DNA of 64,000 nucleotides from Bryobacterales bacterium (GTDB lineage: Bacteria > Acidobacteriota > Terriglobia > Bryobacterales > Bryobacteraceae): contig SHUD01000004.1 of the NCBI GenBank assembly GCA_009697505.1, forward strand, positions 1-64,000. The letters are read 5' to 3'. Below, piece after piece: positions 49,443 through 59,687 of this stretch. The notes under the pieces were generated by a model. The model ran no database searches, had not been told where the DNA came from, and saw only the letters and a program-made list of their open reading frames with translations. A program made the position numbers and the translations under genes. Every line of letters begins with the position of its first letter. The first letter of the stretch is position 1.

Positions 49443-50100
49443 CAGCACACTCGCACCCGCCGTCTGCGAACTGCGCGACCTCGGCCGCATGGGCTACGCC
49501 GAGGCCTTCGCGCTGCAACAGCAGTTGGTCGAGCGGCGCAAGCGCGGCGAGATTCCGGATCAACTCTTGATCGTGGAGCATCCGCATGTGGTGACCATGG
49601 GGCGGAACGGGCATGAGGAAAATCTTCTGGCGCGGCCCGAATTGCTGGCGCGAGCCGGCATCGCGTTCCATCACACCGATCGCGGCGGGGATGTCACTTA
49701 CCACGGACCGGGGCAGATCGTGGGTTACCCGATCCTCGACTTGAAGGAATGGAAACGCGACGTGACGGCGTACGTCCGCGCGTTGGAGCAGATTCTCATC
49801 GATGTTCTGGCTGAGTTTGGAATCGCCGCCGGACGGGAGCCGGGCGCCACCGGCGTGTGGACTTCGCGGGGCAAGATCGCCGCGATTGGAGTGCATATCA
49901 GCCGCTGGGTCACCTCGCACGGTTTCGCGCTGAACCTGGATACCGATCTGAGTTATTTTCAGTACATCGTCCCCTGTGGTTTGACCAAGCCCGTGACTTC
50001 GCTGCGGGCCCTGGGATGCCAGGCGAGTCGCGGCCAGGTCGTCGCGGCCCTGGGACGCAGGGTTGCCCAAGCATTTGCCTTACAAATGGAGAGTATATGA
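49435..50100 (+). CDS. lipB: Octanoyltransferase
   Basis: RGGDVTYHGPGQIVGYPILDL; IAAIGVHISRWVTSHGFALN. Confidence 0.95.
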   Translation: MPSSTLAPAVCELRDLGRMGYAEAFALQQQLVERRKRGEIPDQLLIVEHPHVVTMGRNGHEENLLARPELLARAGIAFHHTDRGGDVTYHGPGQIVGYPILDLKEWKRDVTAYVRALEQILIDVLAEFGIAAGREPGATGVWTSRGKIAAIGVHISRWVTSHGFALNLDTDLSYFQYIVPCGLTKPVTSLRALGCQASRGQVVAALGRRVAQAFALQMESI

Positions 50101-51419
50101 TCGACGTCGTTATGCCCCAAATGGGCGAGAGCATTGTGGAAGGTACTCTGACCAAGTGGCTGAAGCAGCCTGGCGATCGCGTGGAACGCGACGAGCCGCT
50201 GTTTGAGATCTCCACCGACAAAGTGGACACCGAGATTCCTTCGCCCGTGGCCGGCGTCATGGGTGAAATTCTGATTCAGGAAGGCACCACGGTTGGCGTG
50301 AATACCGTGGTTGGACGAATCGACGCTGGCGGCGGAGCGGTTGGCGCTGCTCCCAGTGTTATCGCCGCCGCGGTGGCGTCTCCGGTGGCCCCCGCACCCG
50401 CTCCTGCTTCCGTGGTGGTTTCCTCAGCCGCCGCCCCGGTCCTCGAAGAGGCGGGGCCTCTGTCGCCCCTGGTGCGCAAGATGGCGCGCGAAAACCATGT
50501 TGACCTCAATCAGGTGCGCGGCACGGGCGCCGGTGGGCGCATTACCAAACACGATGTGGAAGCCTTTCTGGGGGCGCGGGGCACTGCAACCGCGCCCGCG
50601 CAGCCGGTGTACGCACCCGCTCCGCCACCTCCTCCGGCACAGGTAATCCAGCAGGCTTCGCCGGCTCCGGGCACGCAGACCATGGCTCCCGTTGTGCAGG
50701 AGCAGGCCCACTTCCGCGGCGAGGCTCCCGGAGCCCGCGTGGAACCCATGAGCGTGATGCGGCAGAAGATCGCCGAGCACATGGTGTTCAGCAAACATAC
50801 TTCGGTGCATGTGACCACGGTGCATAAGGTGGATATGACGCGCATTGCCAAGATGCGCGACCGCGTGAAGGGCGAATTCCAGGCCCGTCACGGCTTCAGC
50901 CTCACCTTCCTGCCGTTCGTGTTGCGCGCCACTACCACCGCGCTGCAGGCTTTTCCGCTGCTGAATTCCTCGATTGACGGCAGCAACATCATTTTCCATC
51001 GCGATATCAACATCGGCATCGCCGTTGCGCTGGAGAATGGCCTGATCGTGCCGGTGATCCGCAACGCCGATGAAAAGAACGTGGTCGGCCTGCAGCGGTC
51101 CGTCGCCGACCTGGCCACGCGCGCGCGTTCCCGCCAACTGCGTCCCGAGGAAGTCCAAGCCGGCACGTTTTCCGTTACCAATTTCGGCAGCTTCGGCAGC
51201 GTCTTTGCAACGCCGGTAATCAATCAACCGCAAGTGGCGATCCTGGGCGTGGGGGCCGTGGAGAAGGTTCCGGTGGTGGTGGACGATGCGATTGCGATCC
51301 GCTCGGTGGCGTACTTGGCCCTGACCTTCGATCACCGCCTGATCGATGGCGCGCTGGCCGACCAGTTCACGCAAAAGGTGAAGTCGGTGCTCGAAAATTG
51401 GAGCGAGGAAATTCTCTAG
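50097..51419 (+). CDS. 2-oxoacid dehydrogenase E2 (dihydrolipoamide acyltransferase)
   Basis: MIDVVMPQMGESIVEGTLTKWLKQPGDRVERDEPLFEISTDKVDTEI; catalytic LTFDHRLIDGALADQF; ATGA overlap with lipB. Confidence 0.95.
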   Translation: MIDVVMPQMGESIVEGTLTKWLKQPGDRVERDEPLFEISTDKVDTEIPSPVAGVMGEILIQEGTTVGVNTVVGRIDAGGGAVGAAPSVIAAAVASPVAPAPAPASVVVSSAAAPVLEEAGPLSPLVRKMARENHVDLNQVRGTGAGGRITKHDVEAFLGARGTATAPAQPVYAPAPPPPPAQVIQQASPAPGTQTMAPVVQEQAHFRGEAPGARVEPMSVMRQKIAEHMVFSKHTSVHVTTVHKVDMTRIAKMRDRVKGEFQARHGFSLTFLPFVLRATTTALQAFPLLNSSIDGSNIIFHRDINIGIAVALENGLIVPVIRNADEKNVVGLQRSVADLATRARSRQLRPEEVQAGTFSVTNFGSFGSVFATPVINQPQVAILGVGAVEKVPVVVDDAIAIRSVAYLALTFDHRLIDGALADQFTQKVKSVLENWSEEIL

Positions 51420-51615
51420 CCTGCATTTCTCACAAGGTCCCAAGGTAGATCAGAAAGAGTCATACCGGGGCCCAGCGTGGAGCGGGCTTTAGCCTCCGCA
51501 GCGGTATAACCACACTTCGAACCGGGGACTCAAGTCCCCGTCGCAGGCTAAAGCCCGCTCCACGTTGGGATCTGCTCCTCCGTAAGCAATCTCGTGTGAG
51601 AAATGCAGGCTAGAG
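51414..51615 (+). repeat. ~200-bp nested palindromic element with 21-bp perfect terminal inverted repeats
   Basis: TIRs 51414-51434 and 51595-51615; inner arms 51471-51495 and 51545-51569 (25 bp, one mismatch); core GGGGACTCAAGTCCCC 51524-51539. Confidence 0.9.
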
Positions 51616-51675
51616 CGGAAATGAAAATCGCGCCGGGGCCCACACCCTGGCGCGATTTGCCGAATCAGGAAGCCG

Positions 51676-52386
51676 CTATTGCTTCTTCACCGGCGCGCTC
51701 AGCGGAGCCACGATGGGCTTGGGCGCCGCGGCCGGAGCAGGGGCCGCCGGACGCGCTGCCGCCGGTCTGGCCGTCGTGGTGGCGGGCGCTGCCGCCGGGG
51801 CCGGCGTGAACACCGTCTTATCGTACAAATCGATCACTTCCTTGGTGATATCCACCGAGTTGGAAGCGTACAGCACCGGCGTGTTCTGGCTGCTCACGTC
51901 GATGACCAGCGCGTAGCCGTTCTGCTGCGCGTACTTGTCGATGACCGCCATCATCTTCTGACCCAGCCCGCCGATCACCTTCTGTTGTTCCTGTTCGAGT
52001 TCCGCCTGCGCGTCTTCCACCTGGCGGTTGAAGCTCTTGGTCTTGGTGTCAATGCCGCGAGTCAAGTCTTCTTTGGCGCTATCGGAAAGGGTATTGCCGC
52101 CGCGCTGTAGACGCTCCTGCAAGTCCTTGATTTCCGCCTGCCGGCCATCCAATTCCTTCTTGCGCGGACCCATCCTGGCCTCTAATTCCGCGGCGGCCTT
52201 CTGGCCTTCCTTGGTGGCCGTGAGAGCGGCCTGGACCTGAATCACGGCAATCTTGGTCGGCGCGGCGGAGGCTGCGGCCGCGGCCGCAGCAGGCGCTTGC
52301 GCCAGGGCCTGGCCGGCCATGACGCCGCCCAACAACGTGAACGTTAATAAATTCTTGGTCACGACAAAACTCCTCATTTCCTTCAT
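51676..52386 (-). CDS. OmpH/Skp-family periplasmic chaperone
   Basis: Signal peptide; KIAVIQVQAALTATKEGQKAAAELEARMGPRKKELDGRQAEIKDLQERLQ. Confidence 0.88.
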   Translation of the reverse strand: MKEMRSFVVTKNLLTFTLLGGVMAGQALAQAPAAAAAAASAAPTKIAVIQVQAALTATKEGQKAAAELEARMGPRKKELDGRQAEIKDLQERLQRGGNTLSDSAKEDLTRGIDTKTKSFNRQVEDAQAELEQEQQKVIGGLGQKMMAVIDKYAQQNGYALVIDVSSQNTPVLYASNSVDITKEVIDLYDKTVFTPAPAAAPATTTARPAAARPAAPAPAAAPKPIVAPLSAPVKKQ

Positions 52387-52427
52387 GTTAGCACGTACCA
52401 CTGGGGTGCCGGAACGTCCGCCCGGCT

Positions 52428-55358
52428 CTAGAACGTCCGGCCCACCGAGAACCGGAACATGGAGCGCTGCTCGCGGAAGGGGAAGATGGCTCCCACTTGC
52501 GACAACGCGTTCAGGAACGACGCTTGATTCGGGAAAAAGCTGCGGTCGGTCACAATGGGCGCCTGAATAAACTGTTGCACGATCCACGGATTGTAGGCCC
52601 AGTAGACGCGGAACGGGGCGTTCACCACGGGCATCAGCACCTGCAGCTCAATTCCGGTGGAGGCGCGAATCTTCTGCGTGCCTCCGGCGATCACGGCTTT
52701 ATCGGAGAAATTCGCTTCCGGGAATTGCTGGTTCAACTCTTTGATACGGCCCGGATTGATCTTCAACTGGCTGGTATTGACCAGCCGGTTCATGCCCGCG
52801 TCGAAGAAGGCGGCCAGCGTCAGCGGTCCGAAGATCGGAATGCGATATTCAAAATTGGCGACCAAAGACGTGTCGCCGCCCGGTGTGACCACCTGGTAGG
52901 ACGGAATCTTTGTGGCGACAGTGGTGAAAATCGAGTTGCCGTTGGCGTCGGTGGTACGCTGTTGCTTGGGCGAACCGTCCGCGTTGAGCACCAGCGCGCT
53001 GCCCTCGATGGGCACGAACACGATCGGGCTGATTCCCCAGATCTGGAAGCCGCGCACATCGTATTCTCCGCCCATGAAGAACCGGTTGAAGGGGGGCGCG
53101 GTCTTGCCGCCGAACCCGGTCAGGTAGCGGCCCAGGAAGTGGGCGCCCACCACATGCGTGCGTCCGAATCCACGATGGAAGTACTTGGCGTCGATAACCG
53201 GCTGGATCTGGTTCACATTGCCGCCCAGGAAGGATCCGGCGAACTGCAAGGACATCGAAAGGCTCTTGCCGGCGGTAGGTGTAATGGGATGGTTCACCGT
53301 GTTGTAGGTGAAGCTGGGAATCAGCGTCGAGGACTGGATACCCTCCAATTGGTTCGGCCCGTTGATATTGAGGAAATTGAGATACGTGTAATACGACTTC
53401 GCGGCCTCCGTAACCGTGCGCACATTCTGCACGGTGTATCCGTAGCTCAGGCCCAGGCGCGCAAAGCTGCGCCGCATCGGGTAACTGGTGAAGATCGTGA
53501 ACCCCTTCGAATTGTTTACGTAATTCAGCAGGTTCTGTTGCCCCAGCGAGTTATAGAGGTTGCTCAAATCACGGCCCGCCAGCACCGACGCCTGCCGCGC
53601 CTGGTCGTAGTCGTAGCGCGACATGAAAATCGAGAAACCCATTTGCAGAGGACGGTCCAGGAAATAGGGCTCGGTGAAACTAAGATTGATGTCGCGCATC
53701 ACCGTGCCCATGGTCGTCGAAAGGCTCAACGTTTCGCCCAACCCGATCAGGTTATTGGTCGAATAAGAGAATCCCAGAAAGCTGCCCGAGATGCCGGAGA
53801 CGCCCCCATTCAGGTTGACCGCATTCTTGCCGCGCTCCTTGACCTTCAGCGTGAGATCCACGGTGCTGGTTCTGCTGTCGCGCTTGACGTCGGCGGCGTT
53901 TTCCGCCTTCAGGGCTTCGAAATAGCCCAACTGGTTCAAGCGCAGAATGCTCATTTCCCACAACTGGGTGTTGTAGACGTCGCCTTCATCGATCAGCAAT
54001 TCGCGGCGGATGACTTTGTCGCGCGTGGTGGTGTTGCCGGAAAAATCGATGCGCCTCACGAAGAACTGCTTACCTTCGTCGAAATTGAGAGTCAGGTTGA
54101 TCTTGTCGCTGCCCGGCTGCGGCTCGATGTTGGGTTCGGAAACGAAGTCGATATAACCGAAACGGCCGTACAGTTTGCGCAGGTCCTCAAATCCCTTGCG
54201 CAGCTTGGCGGTGGAGAAAACGTCGCCTTCCTGCATCTGGAAGATGGGGCGCATCAGCGTGTCGGGCGTGCGGAATAATTTCACGCCGGAGAAGTTGATG
54301 GCGTTGAGCCGGAACAGGCGGCCCTCTTCCAGAGTGATGCCCAGGTTGGCCTTTTTTCCCGGGCGGTTGGGATGCAGCAGCGGCACTTTGAATTTCCCGC
54401 CGCCCACATCGATAATGTCGACGGTGTGCTCGGTGGTGCGCGCCTGGAAATAACCGTTGTCGCGGTAGAACATCTCCACGCGTTCCTGGTCTTCCTCGAG
54501 CTTGGTGGAGTCGTAGGTCTTGGCGAACAGGTCTTCCAGCAAAACCGACCGGGGCACCCCGACGGGCCGCAGGTTTTTCATCGCGCGGCGGATTATGAGC
54601 GGTTTAAAGATGCTATTCCCTTCAAACCCGATGGAGCCCACTTTGACTTTGGGGCCCTCGTTCACTTTGAATACGACTTCGAGCGAGGAAGGAGGAACCT
54701 GGCGCAACTGGGGTTCCACGGTGGCAAACTGGCGGCCGCGTTCGGACAGATACTCCTGCAAGACGTTCTTGGCGCGCTGGACTCGATTGGGATCGTACTG
54801 CGACTCGACGCTGAGTCCGACCTTGCGCTCCTTGAAGCGGTCCAGAATCTCGGAGTTGGTCACCGACTTGTTGCCGTCGTACTTGATGGAGCGGATCACC
54901 CGGCGCTCCGCCATGTTGTAGCGGATGATCCATCCCGCCCGCCCGGCTTCCTTCTCCACGCGAATGTCGTCGAACCGTCCCGTGTTCCACAAGGCCATGA
55001 AGTCGCGGTGAATGGAATCCTCGTCGTACTTATCGCCGCGCTTGGTAAATATCATGGCGCGCAGAGTGTCCTGCGGGACGCGGCGCACGCCGCGAAACTC
55101 GATGGAGTCGATCACTTCCTCGAAAGTGGTCGCGGCGTTGGGCGACGGGGCCGCCGCGGGGTTCGTTCCGGGCGTTGGCGCAGCCGGACCTCCCGGCGGC
55201 GCGGGCTTCGGGGCCTCGGTTTGCGGACCTACGGGTATCGCCTCAAAGGGATTGTTCTTGGGCGGTGGGGGCTTGGGCGGCTGGGCCGCGGGTTGCTGGG
55301 CGAATGCCGGAAGCGCGAACAGCAATATGCGCGGGCATACCAGCCTGAACCAAGTCAT
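52428..55358 (-). CDS. bamA: Outer membrane protein assembly factor BamA
   Basis: POTRA repeats; GGEYDVRGFQIWGISP; C-terminal RFSVGRTF. Confidence 0.93.
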   Translation of the reverse strand: MTWFRLVCPRILLFALPAFAQQPAAQPPKPPPPKNNPFEAIPVGPQTEAPKPAPPGGPAAPTPGTNPAAAPSPNAATTFEEVIDSIEFRGVRRVPQDTLRAMIFTKRGDKYDEDSIHRDFMALWNTGRFDDIRVEKEAGRAGWIIRYNMAERRVIRSIKYDGNKSVTNSEILDRFKERKVGLSVESQYDPNRVQRAKNVLQEYLSERGRQFATVEPQLRQVPPSSLEVVFKVNEGPKVKVGSIGFEGNSIFKPLIIRRAMKNLRPVGVPRSVLLEDLFAKTYDSTKLEEDQERVEMFYRDNGYFQARTTEHTVDIIDVGGGKFKVPLLHPNRPGKKANLGITLEEGRLFRLNAINFSGVKLFRTPDTLMRPIFQMQEGDVFSTAKLRKGFEDLRKLYGRFGYIDFVSEPNIEPQPGSDKINLTLNFDEGKQFFVRRIDFSGNTTTRDKVIRRELLIDEGDVYNTQLWEMSILRLNQLGYFEALKAENAADVKRDSRTSTVDLTLKVKERGKNAVNLNGGVSGISGSFLGFSYSTNNLIGLGETLSLSTTMGTVMRDINLSFTEPYFLDRPLQMGFSIFMSRYDYDQARQASVLAGRDLSNLYNSLGQQNLLNYVNNSKGFTIFTSYPMRRSFARLGLSYGYTVQNVRTVTEAAKSYYTYLNFLNINGPNQLEGIQSSTLIPSFTYNTVNHPITPTAGKSLSMSLQFAGSFLGGNVNQIQPVIDAKYFHRGFGRTHVVGAHFLGRYLTGFGGKTAPPFNRFFMGGEYDVRGFQIWGISPIVFVPIEGSALVLNADGSPKQQRTTDANGNSIFTTVATKIPSYQVVTPGGDTSLVANFEYRIPIFGPLTLAAFFDAGMNRLVNTSQLKINPGRIKELNQQFPEANFSDKAVIAGGTQKIRASTGIELQVLMPVVNAPFRVYWAYNPWIVQQFIQAPIVTDRSFFPNQASFLNALSQVGAIFPFREQRSMFRFSVGRTF

Positions 55359-55592
55359 CGAATTCGGATTCCTTTCGCCACTGCGCTTATCTTGTGCGTT
55401 TACCCTTACGACTGCGTTTACCCTTCGACGCTGCCTGGGTCACTGGGGTTTCATCGAGCTGGTGTCGCTTGCAGGTGCACAAGGTCTACCCCATGGGCCA
55501 GTGCATTTGCAGATTCCCCATTCTAGCAAAACGCGGCGCGTCCCACCGGGCTGGGCCGCGCGGTCCGGTGAAAATTGAGTAACCAGATTGAC

Positions 55593-56519
55593 TTACGAAC
55601 GGTCCGGCTCGCCCGCGGGTTCGCCGGTGTCGTCTTCGACGTCCACTCTGGCGTGCCGCTGCCCGTCTTCCTTGGGCGTGTAATAGGAGTGATAGTAAGT
55701 GTACTTGCTATACAGTTCACCCCGGCGCGCGCCGTTGACCACGATTCCCATGACGTTGTTGTTGCACAGCGATTGCATCGCGCGCGTGACCGAATCGATG
55801 GTGGTATGGCCGATGCGCACCACCAGCAGAGTGCCGTGACACAGCGTTCCCAACAGCGCGGCGTCGGCGGCGAACAGCAGCGGCGGACTATCCAGCACAA
55901 TCCAGGGGAACAGGGAGGGCAGCCGGTCCAGCATTTGCTTGACTTCCCGCAGGTTCAACAGCTCCAGGGGATTAATCACGGCTTCGCCGGCGGGCATGAT
56001 GTACAGATTGGTACCGCTAATCTTGCGCAGCGCCTGGTGCAAGGGGATCTTGCCCAGCAGGTAGTCCGTGATGCCTGGGCTGCGGTCCACGCCAAACAAA
56101 GTGTGCACGATGGGACGGCGGAAATCGAAGTCGGCGAGCAGGGTCATGTTGCCCGCCAGATGCGCCTGCGCCAACGCCAGGTTCGCGGCGGAGAGGGACT
56201 TGCCTTCCGCCGGCGAGGCGCTGGTCACCACGATCGTGTGGATGGGCTGCAGCGTCTTCATGTGATTGAGACGCGTCCGCAGTGTCCGGAACTCTTCCAT
56301 CGGCGCTTCGTGCGGGCGGGAAACGTCGATCAGCAGCGAATCCGTGGCCGCGCGAAAGGGGACTTCCTGGACCTGGCCGAGAAGGTCCGTCAGATTCAGT
56401 TCCATTTCCGCGACTGGGGCAGCGGTTCCGCCTCCCGCTGGCGCCGCCGGCCGGCTTCCCGGTGGGGGCACCGCGCCGGTCTGTTCGGCCCGGCGCAGCG
56501 CATCGTGGACTCGGCTCAT
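55593..56519 (-). CDS. CpsD/CapB-family tyrosine-protein kinase
   Basis: EEFRTLRTRLNHMK...IVVTSASPAEGKSLSAANLALAQA. Confidence 0.88.
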   Translation of the reverse strand: MSRVHDALRRAEQTGAVPPPGSRPAAPAGGGTAAPVAEMELNLTDLLGQVQEVPFRAATDSLLIDVSRPHEAPMEEFRTLRTRLNHMKTLQPIHTIVVTSASPAEGKSLSAANLALAQAHLAGNMTLLADFDFRRPIVHTLFGVDRSPGITDYLLGKIPLHQALRKISGTNLYIMPAGEAVINPLELLNLREVKQMLDRLPSLFPWIVLDSPPLLFAADAALLGTLCHGTLLVVRIGHTTIDSVTRAMQSLCNNNVMGIVVNGARRGELYSKYTYYHSYYTPKEDGQRHARVDVEDDTGEPAGEPDRS

Positions 56520-56556
56520 TTGCGATTCTCCGGAGCGGTCTGGATTTTGGATCTCA

Positions 56557-58230
56557 TCAGACTTTCGTGACGTAGTAATACACGATGGATCCCGACATGA
56601 CCACCGCCGCGGCCAGGCATGCCGTGGTCCATCCCAACCACGCCAGACGGCGCCGGCGGCGCACCACGAAATCGTTTTCCAGCAGCGGGATGCTGCCCAG
56701 GATCGCCATCTGCGTGTAGGCCCGGACGTCTTTCAAATTCTTGAGCGAGGTATCCTTCATCTCGCGGGCGCCGGCGATCACAACCCCCAGCAATAAGCCC
56801 AGGACGGCGCCGGCCGCGATCACCAGCGGGCGCTTGGGCTCGGTGGGAGTGGTGGGCAGAGAGGCGGGGTCCAGCAGTTCCAAGGTCTCGCCTTGCTTGC
56901 GCCCTTCCATTTCCTGAGCGATTTCCGCTTTCCCCAGTTTCCCGCTCAGGTCGATATATTTGTCCTTGGCGAGGTCGCGATCCCGCATTAGATCCATATA
57001 CTGCTTTTCGCCCAGCGGAACGGTTTCCAGACGCCCCTGATAGGCTTTGATGCTCTCGCTGGAACGCTTCATTTGCTTGCTGTACTCCTCGACTTCCAGT
57101 TCGCGCCCCTCCACGGCGGTCTGCAGCCTGCGAATGTTGCCGTCCAGTTCGCGGGCCTCGCGGGTGGCCGCGCGGTCTTCGGCCTTGGCGGCCGGTGTTT
57201 CGGATTTTTTCGCGGCATCCTCAGCCACCACTTCGTCGCGCTTCTGGCGTGCCAGTTTCAACCGGCCCACCGCGGCCTGCACATCCGGATAGTTTTCCTT
57301 ATAGTGCTGCCGCAGCGCGCTGAGCTGGTTGTCGGCGGATTGCACTTCGCGCTCGGTCTCCACCAGCCGTTCGCTCTTGCGTTCCGCGCCGGTGGCGGCG
57401 GCCGGATCGCGCGTCAGCGCGTTCAACTGGTCTTTCATGATGCGGATGTTGGATTCGAGTTGCAGCTTTTCCTGGTTGGCGCGACTGATCTGGCTGTTCA
57501 GGAAAGTGGCTTCCGATTGCAGTCCCGACAACGACCGCATGTTTGAGTCCACCTGATCCGGCAACCGGCCGTTGTTCTGCATGCGGAAGTTCGCGACCTT
57601 ATTTTCCGTATCGTCCAGAAGCTTCTTGGCGTCATCCATCTGATCCCGGATGAACTGCGTGGTCTGGAACGTCGCGTTGGAGCGGTTGCGGATATTTTCG
57701 TCGATAAACCGGCTGACCAGATCCTGCACCACCCGCTGCGCCAGCAGGCGGTTCCCATAGGAAAACGTAACCGCGAAGGCGGGAAGGCGGTCGCTGCTGG
57801 CCGTGACGGACGATACCGGCAGAATCTGGACATTCTTCTTCATCCGCTCGATTACGTCTTCAATCGGCATCCGGCTCCGCTCCTGGGTATACAGGCCGAA
57901 GGTATTGATGATGGTGGTCAGCACGGTACGGCTCAGGATGGTCTGGGCCATGGAGTTGATGCGGTCGCTCATCTGCTGATTGATGGCGGACTGCACCATG
58001 TTCTGCGGAACCTGCTGGGGAACGATCTTCACCACGGCTTGCGAAGTGTAGCTATCCGGATAGAGATAGGCTCCCACCACGCTGGCCACCACGGTGAATA
58101 GGAAAGGGCCGAAAATCCACCCCCTGTGACGGCGGACAACGTCAATATAATCCTCTACATCCAGTGCCCTGCGGGGTACGCTGTAGTTGTCGCTAGGCTG
58201 CATCAGTTCCGGTTGATTGCCGTAGTTCAC
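56557..58230 (-). CDS. Wzz/GNVR-type exopolysaccharide chain-length protein
   Basis: YIDVVRRHRGWIFGPFLFTVVASVVGAYLYPDSYTSQAVVKI; coiled coil; C-terminal TM. Confidence 0.88.
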   Translation of the reverse strand: MNYGNQPELMQPSDNYSVPRRALDVEDYIDVVRRHRGWIFGPFLFTVVASVVGAYLYPDSYTSQAVVKIVPQQVPQNMVQSAINQQMSDRINSMAQTILSRTVLTTIINTFGLYTQERSRMPIEDVIERMKKNVQILPVSSVTASSDRLPAFAVTFSYGNRLLAQRVVQDLVSRFIDENIRNRSNATFQTTQFIRDQMDDAKKLLDDTENKVANFRMQNNGRLPDQVDSNMRSLSGLQSEATFLNSQISRANQEKLQLESNIRIMKDQLNALTRDPAAATGAERKSERLVETEREVQSADNQLSALRQHYKENYPDVQAAVGRLKLARQKRDEVVAEDAAKKSETPAAKAEDRAATREARELDGNIRRLQTAVEGRELEVEEYSKQMKRSSESIKAYQGRLETVPLGEKQYMDLMRDRDLAKDKYIDLSGKLGKAEIAQEMEGRKQGETLELLDPASLPTTPTEPKRPLVIAAGAVLGLLLGVVIAGAREMKDTSLKNLKDVRAYTQMAILGSIPLLENDFVVRRRRRLAWLGWTTACLAAAVVMSGSIVYYYVTKV

Positions 58231-58877
58231 TACGGAACTATTATGGTTTCGCCATTTTCGAGGAAAATGTTTTGCTCCAGGTTTTTGCCTTTGAGGACAT
58301 CCAGGTAGTTGAACCGGATGCGCTCGGCTCCGCGGACGATGACGATCTTCTTCTTGCTGGCGAAATCGCGGAATCCGGAGGCGTTGGACAACGCGTCAAA
58401 CACGCGCGTCGGCTGTAGCAGAACATATTCTCCCGGCCGCGCCACTTCACCCGTGATAAAGAACTTCTTGCTGTTGACCTGCTGCAAGCTCACGGTCACA
58501 TCGGGGCTGTTGATAAATTCGGAAAGCGCCTGTTTGAGCTGTTCGCTGAGACGGTCCGGAGTTAATCCCGCGGCCTGGACATCGCCCACCAAAGGCATCG
58601 TGATCTTGCCATCCGGGCGCACCGGGTAGGGGCCGGTGAAGTCGTTTTCCCGCCACACGCGAATGTTCAGTATGTCGCCGACGCCGATCGAGTAGGTCTT
58701 GGGATCGACGACAGGCGGGGCGGTATCCAGCTTGGCCGGACCTTCCGGCGCTGGCGCCTGCGCTCCTCGGGCCGCTGCCGTGGGCGGATTCTGGGCCCAC
58801 ACCGGATTCAATGCGCACAGTATGCTCAGTACGATCAAAATTCCGTTTCGCACCACGTCTGCTGCTCCTTTTACCAC
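58230..58877 (-). CDS. Polysaccharide export outer-membrane protein (Wza-like, SLBB)
   Basis: YSIGVGDILNIRVWRENDFTGPYPVRPDGKITMPLVGDVQAAGLTPDRLSEQLK. Confidence 0.9.
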   Translation of the reverse strand: MVKGAADVVRNGILIVLSILCALNPVWAQNPPTAAARGAQAPAPEGPAKLDTAPPVVDPKTYSIGVGDILNIRVWRENDFTGPYPVRPDGKITMPLVGDVQAAGLTPDRLSEQLKQALSEFINSPDVTVSLQQVNSKKFFITGEVARPGEYVLLQPTRVFDALSNASGFRDFASKKKIVIVRGAERIRFNYLDVLKGKNLEQNIFLENGETIIVP

Positions 58878-58993
58878 AACTGCTTCGTCAGTATAACTTG
58901 ATATAACAGCAAGTTGAGCGTGTCAATCCAGTTACTTCAGTACCGAAACTCTGGTCCTATGTGTACTGCCTGCACGCCGTGAAGGAGACTGCA

Positions 58994-59404
58994 GTGGCGT
59001 ACTTTTTGGCTAAGACCGACCCGGACACCTATTCTATCGGCCGCTTCGAACAGGAAAAACAGACCCTCTGGGACGGAGTCACCAACCCCCAGGCCGTGAA
59101 AGCCATTCTGGAAATGCGCCCCGGGGACCGCGTGTTCGTTTACCACAGCGGGGGAAACTCGGGCGTGGTGGGCATGGCCGACGTGGTCGGGGTGGGGCGT
59201 CCGGATCCCAAAAATCCCAAGTCGGCTGTAGCGGATCTGCGCTTTGCCGGGACGCTGGAGCCTCCCGCGACGCTGGCCGAGATCAAGGAAACGGGACAAT
59301 TCGCGGATTGGGCGCTGGTCCGCCAGGGGCGGCTCTCCACCATGCGCGCCCCGGAATCGTTCGTGGCGTGGATGCGGAAACGGTATCCCAAAGCCAAGAT
59401 TTAG
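58994..59404 (+). CDS. EVE domain protein
   Basis: VAYFLAKTDPDTYSIGRFEQEKQTLWDGVTNPQAVKAILEMRPGDRVFVYHSG; GTG 58994 preceded by gaaggaga SD. Confidence 0.88.
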   Translation: MAYFLAKTDPDTYSIGRFEQEKQTLWDGVTNPQAVKAILEMRPGDRVFVYHSGGNSGVVGMADVVGVGRPDPKNPKSAVADLRFAGTLEPPATLAEIKETGQFADWALVRQGRLSTMRAPESFVAWMRKRYPKAKI

Positions 59405-59428
59405 GCGCGGCTTGCGAATAAAACTTGT

Positions 59429-59516
59429 GCCCGCGGATAAACGCTGATGAACGCGGATAGGAGCGCGCCAACTCGCGGATTGTTGTATCGGCGTCCATTT
59501 GCGTCCATCCGCGGGC
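59429..59516 (+). repeat. Inverted-repeat intergenic element (GCCCGCGGAT...ATCCGCGGGC)
   Basis: 10-bp perfect arms 59429-59438 and 59507-59516; contains cgcggataaacgctgatgaacgcggat. Confidence 0.75.
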
Positions 59517-59593
59517 CTATTTTTGGATGCGGTTTCCCGTCCCCCAGTCGTTGGCACACGATTCCAAGTGCGAGCAAGCAGTGGGCACGTTCT

Positions 59594-59601
59594 GCTATAC
59601 T
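59594..59601 (+). promoter_or_regulatory. Extended -10-like element upstream of the his leader
   Basis: TATACT at 59596-59601, 8 nt before the leader ATG; upstream tctgc supplies TG-C-TATACT. Confidence 0.5.
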
Positions 59602-59609
59602 CGAACTTC

Positions 59610-59687
59610 ATGTTCGTCGTCAGGCATCGTCATCACGGACCCCATCACCACCACGGGCATCCCATGCCGCGACGGGCTCATTACTAA
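59610..59687 (+). CDS. hisL: Histidine operon leader peptide (26 codons incl. stop, 9 His)
   Basis: MFVVRHRHHGPHHHHGHPMPRRAHY*; directly upstream of a terminator and hisI. Confidence 0.85.
   Translation: MFVVRHRHHGPHHHHGHPMPRRAHY

Noticed and set aside
48030-49490. 486-aa minus-strand ORF
   Set aside because: Antisense to lpdA
52497-54278. 593-aa plus-strand ORF
   Set aside because: Antisense to bamA
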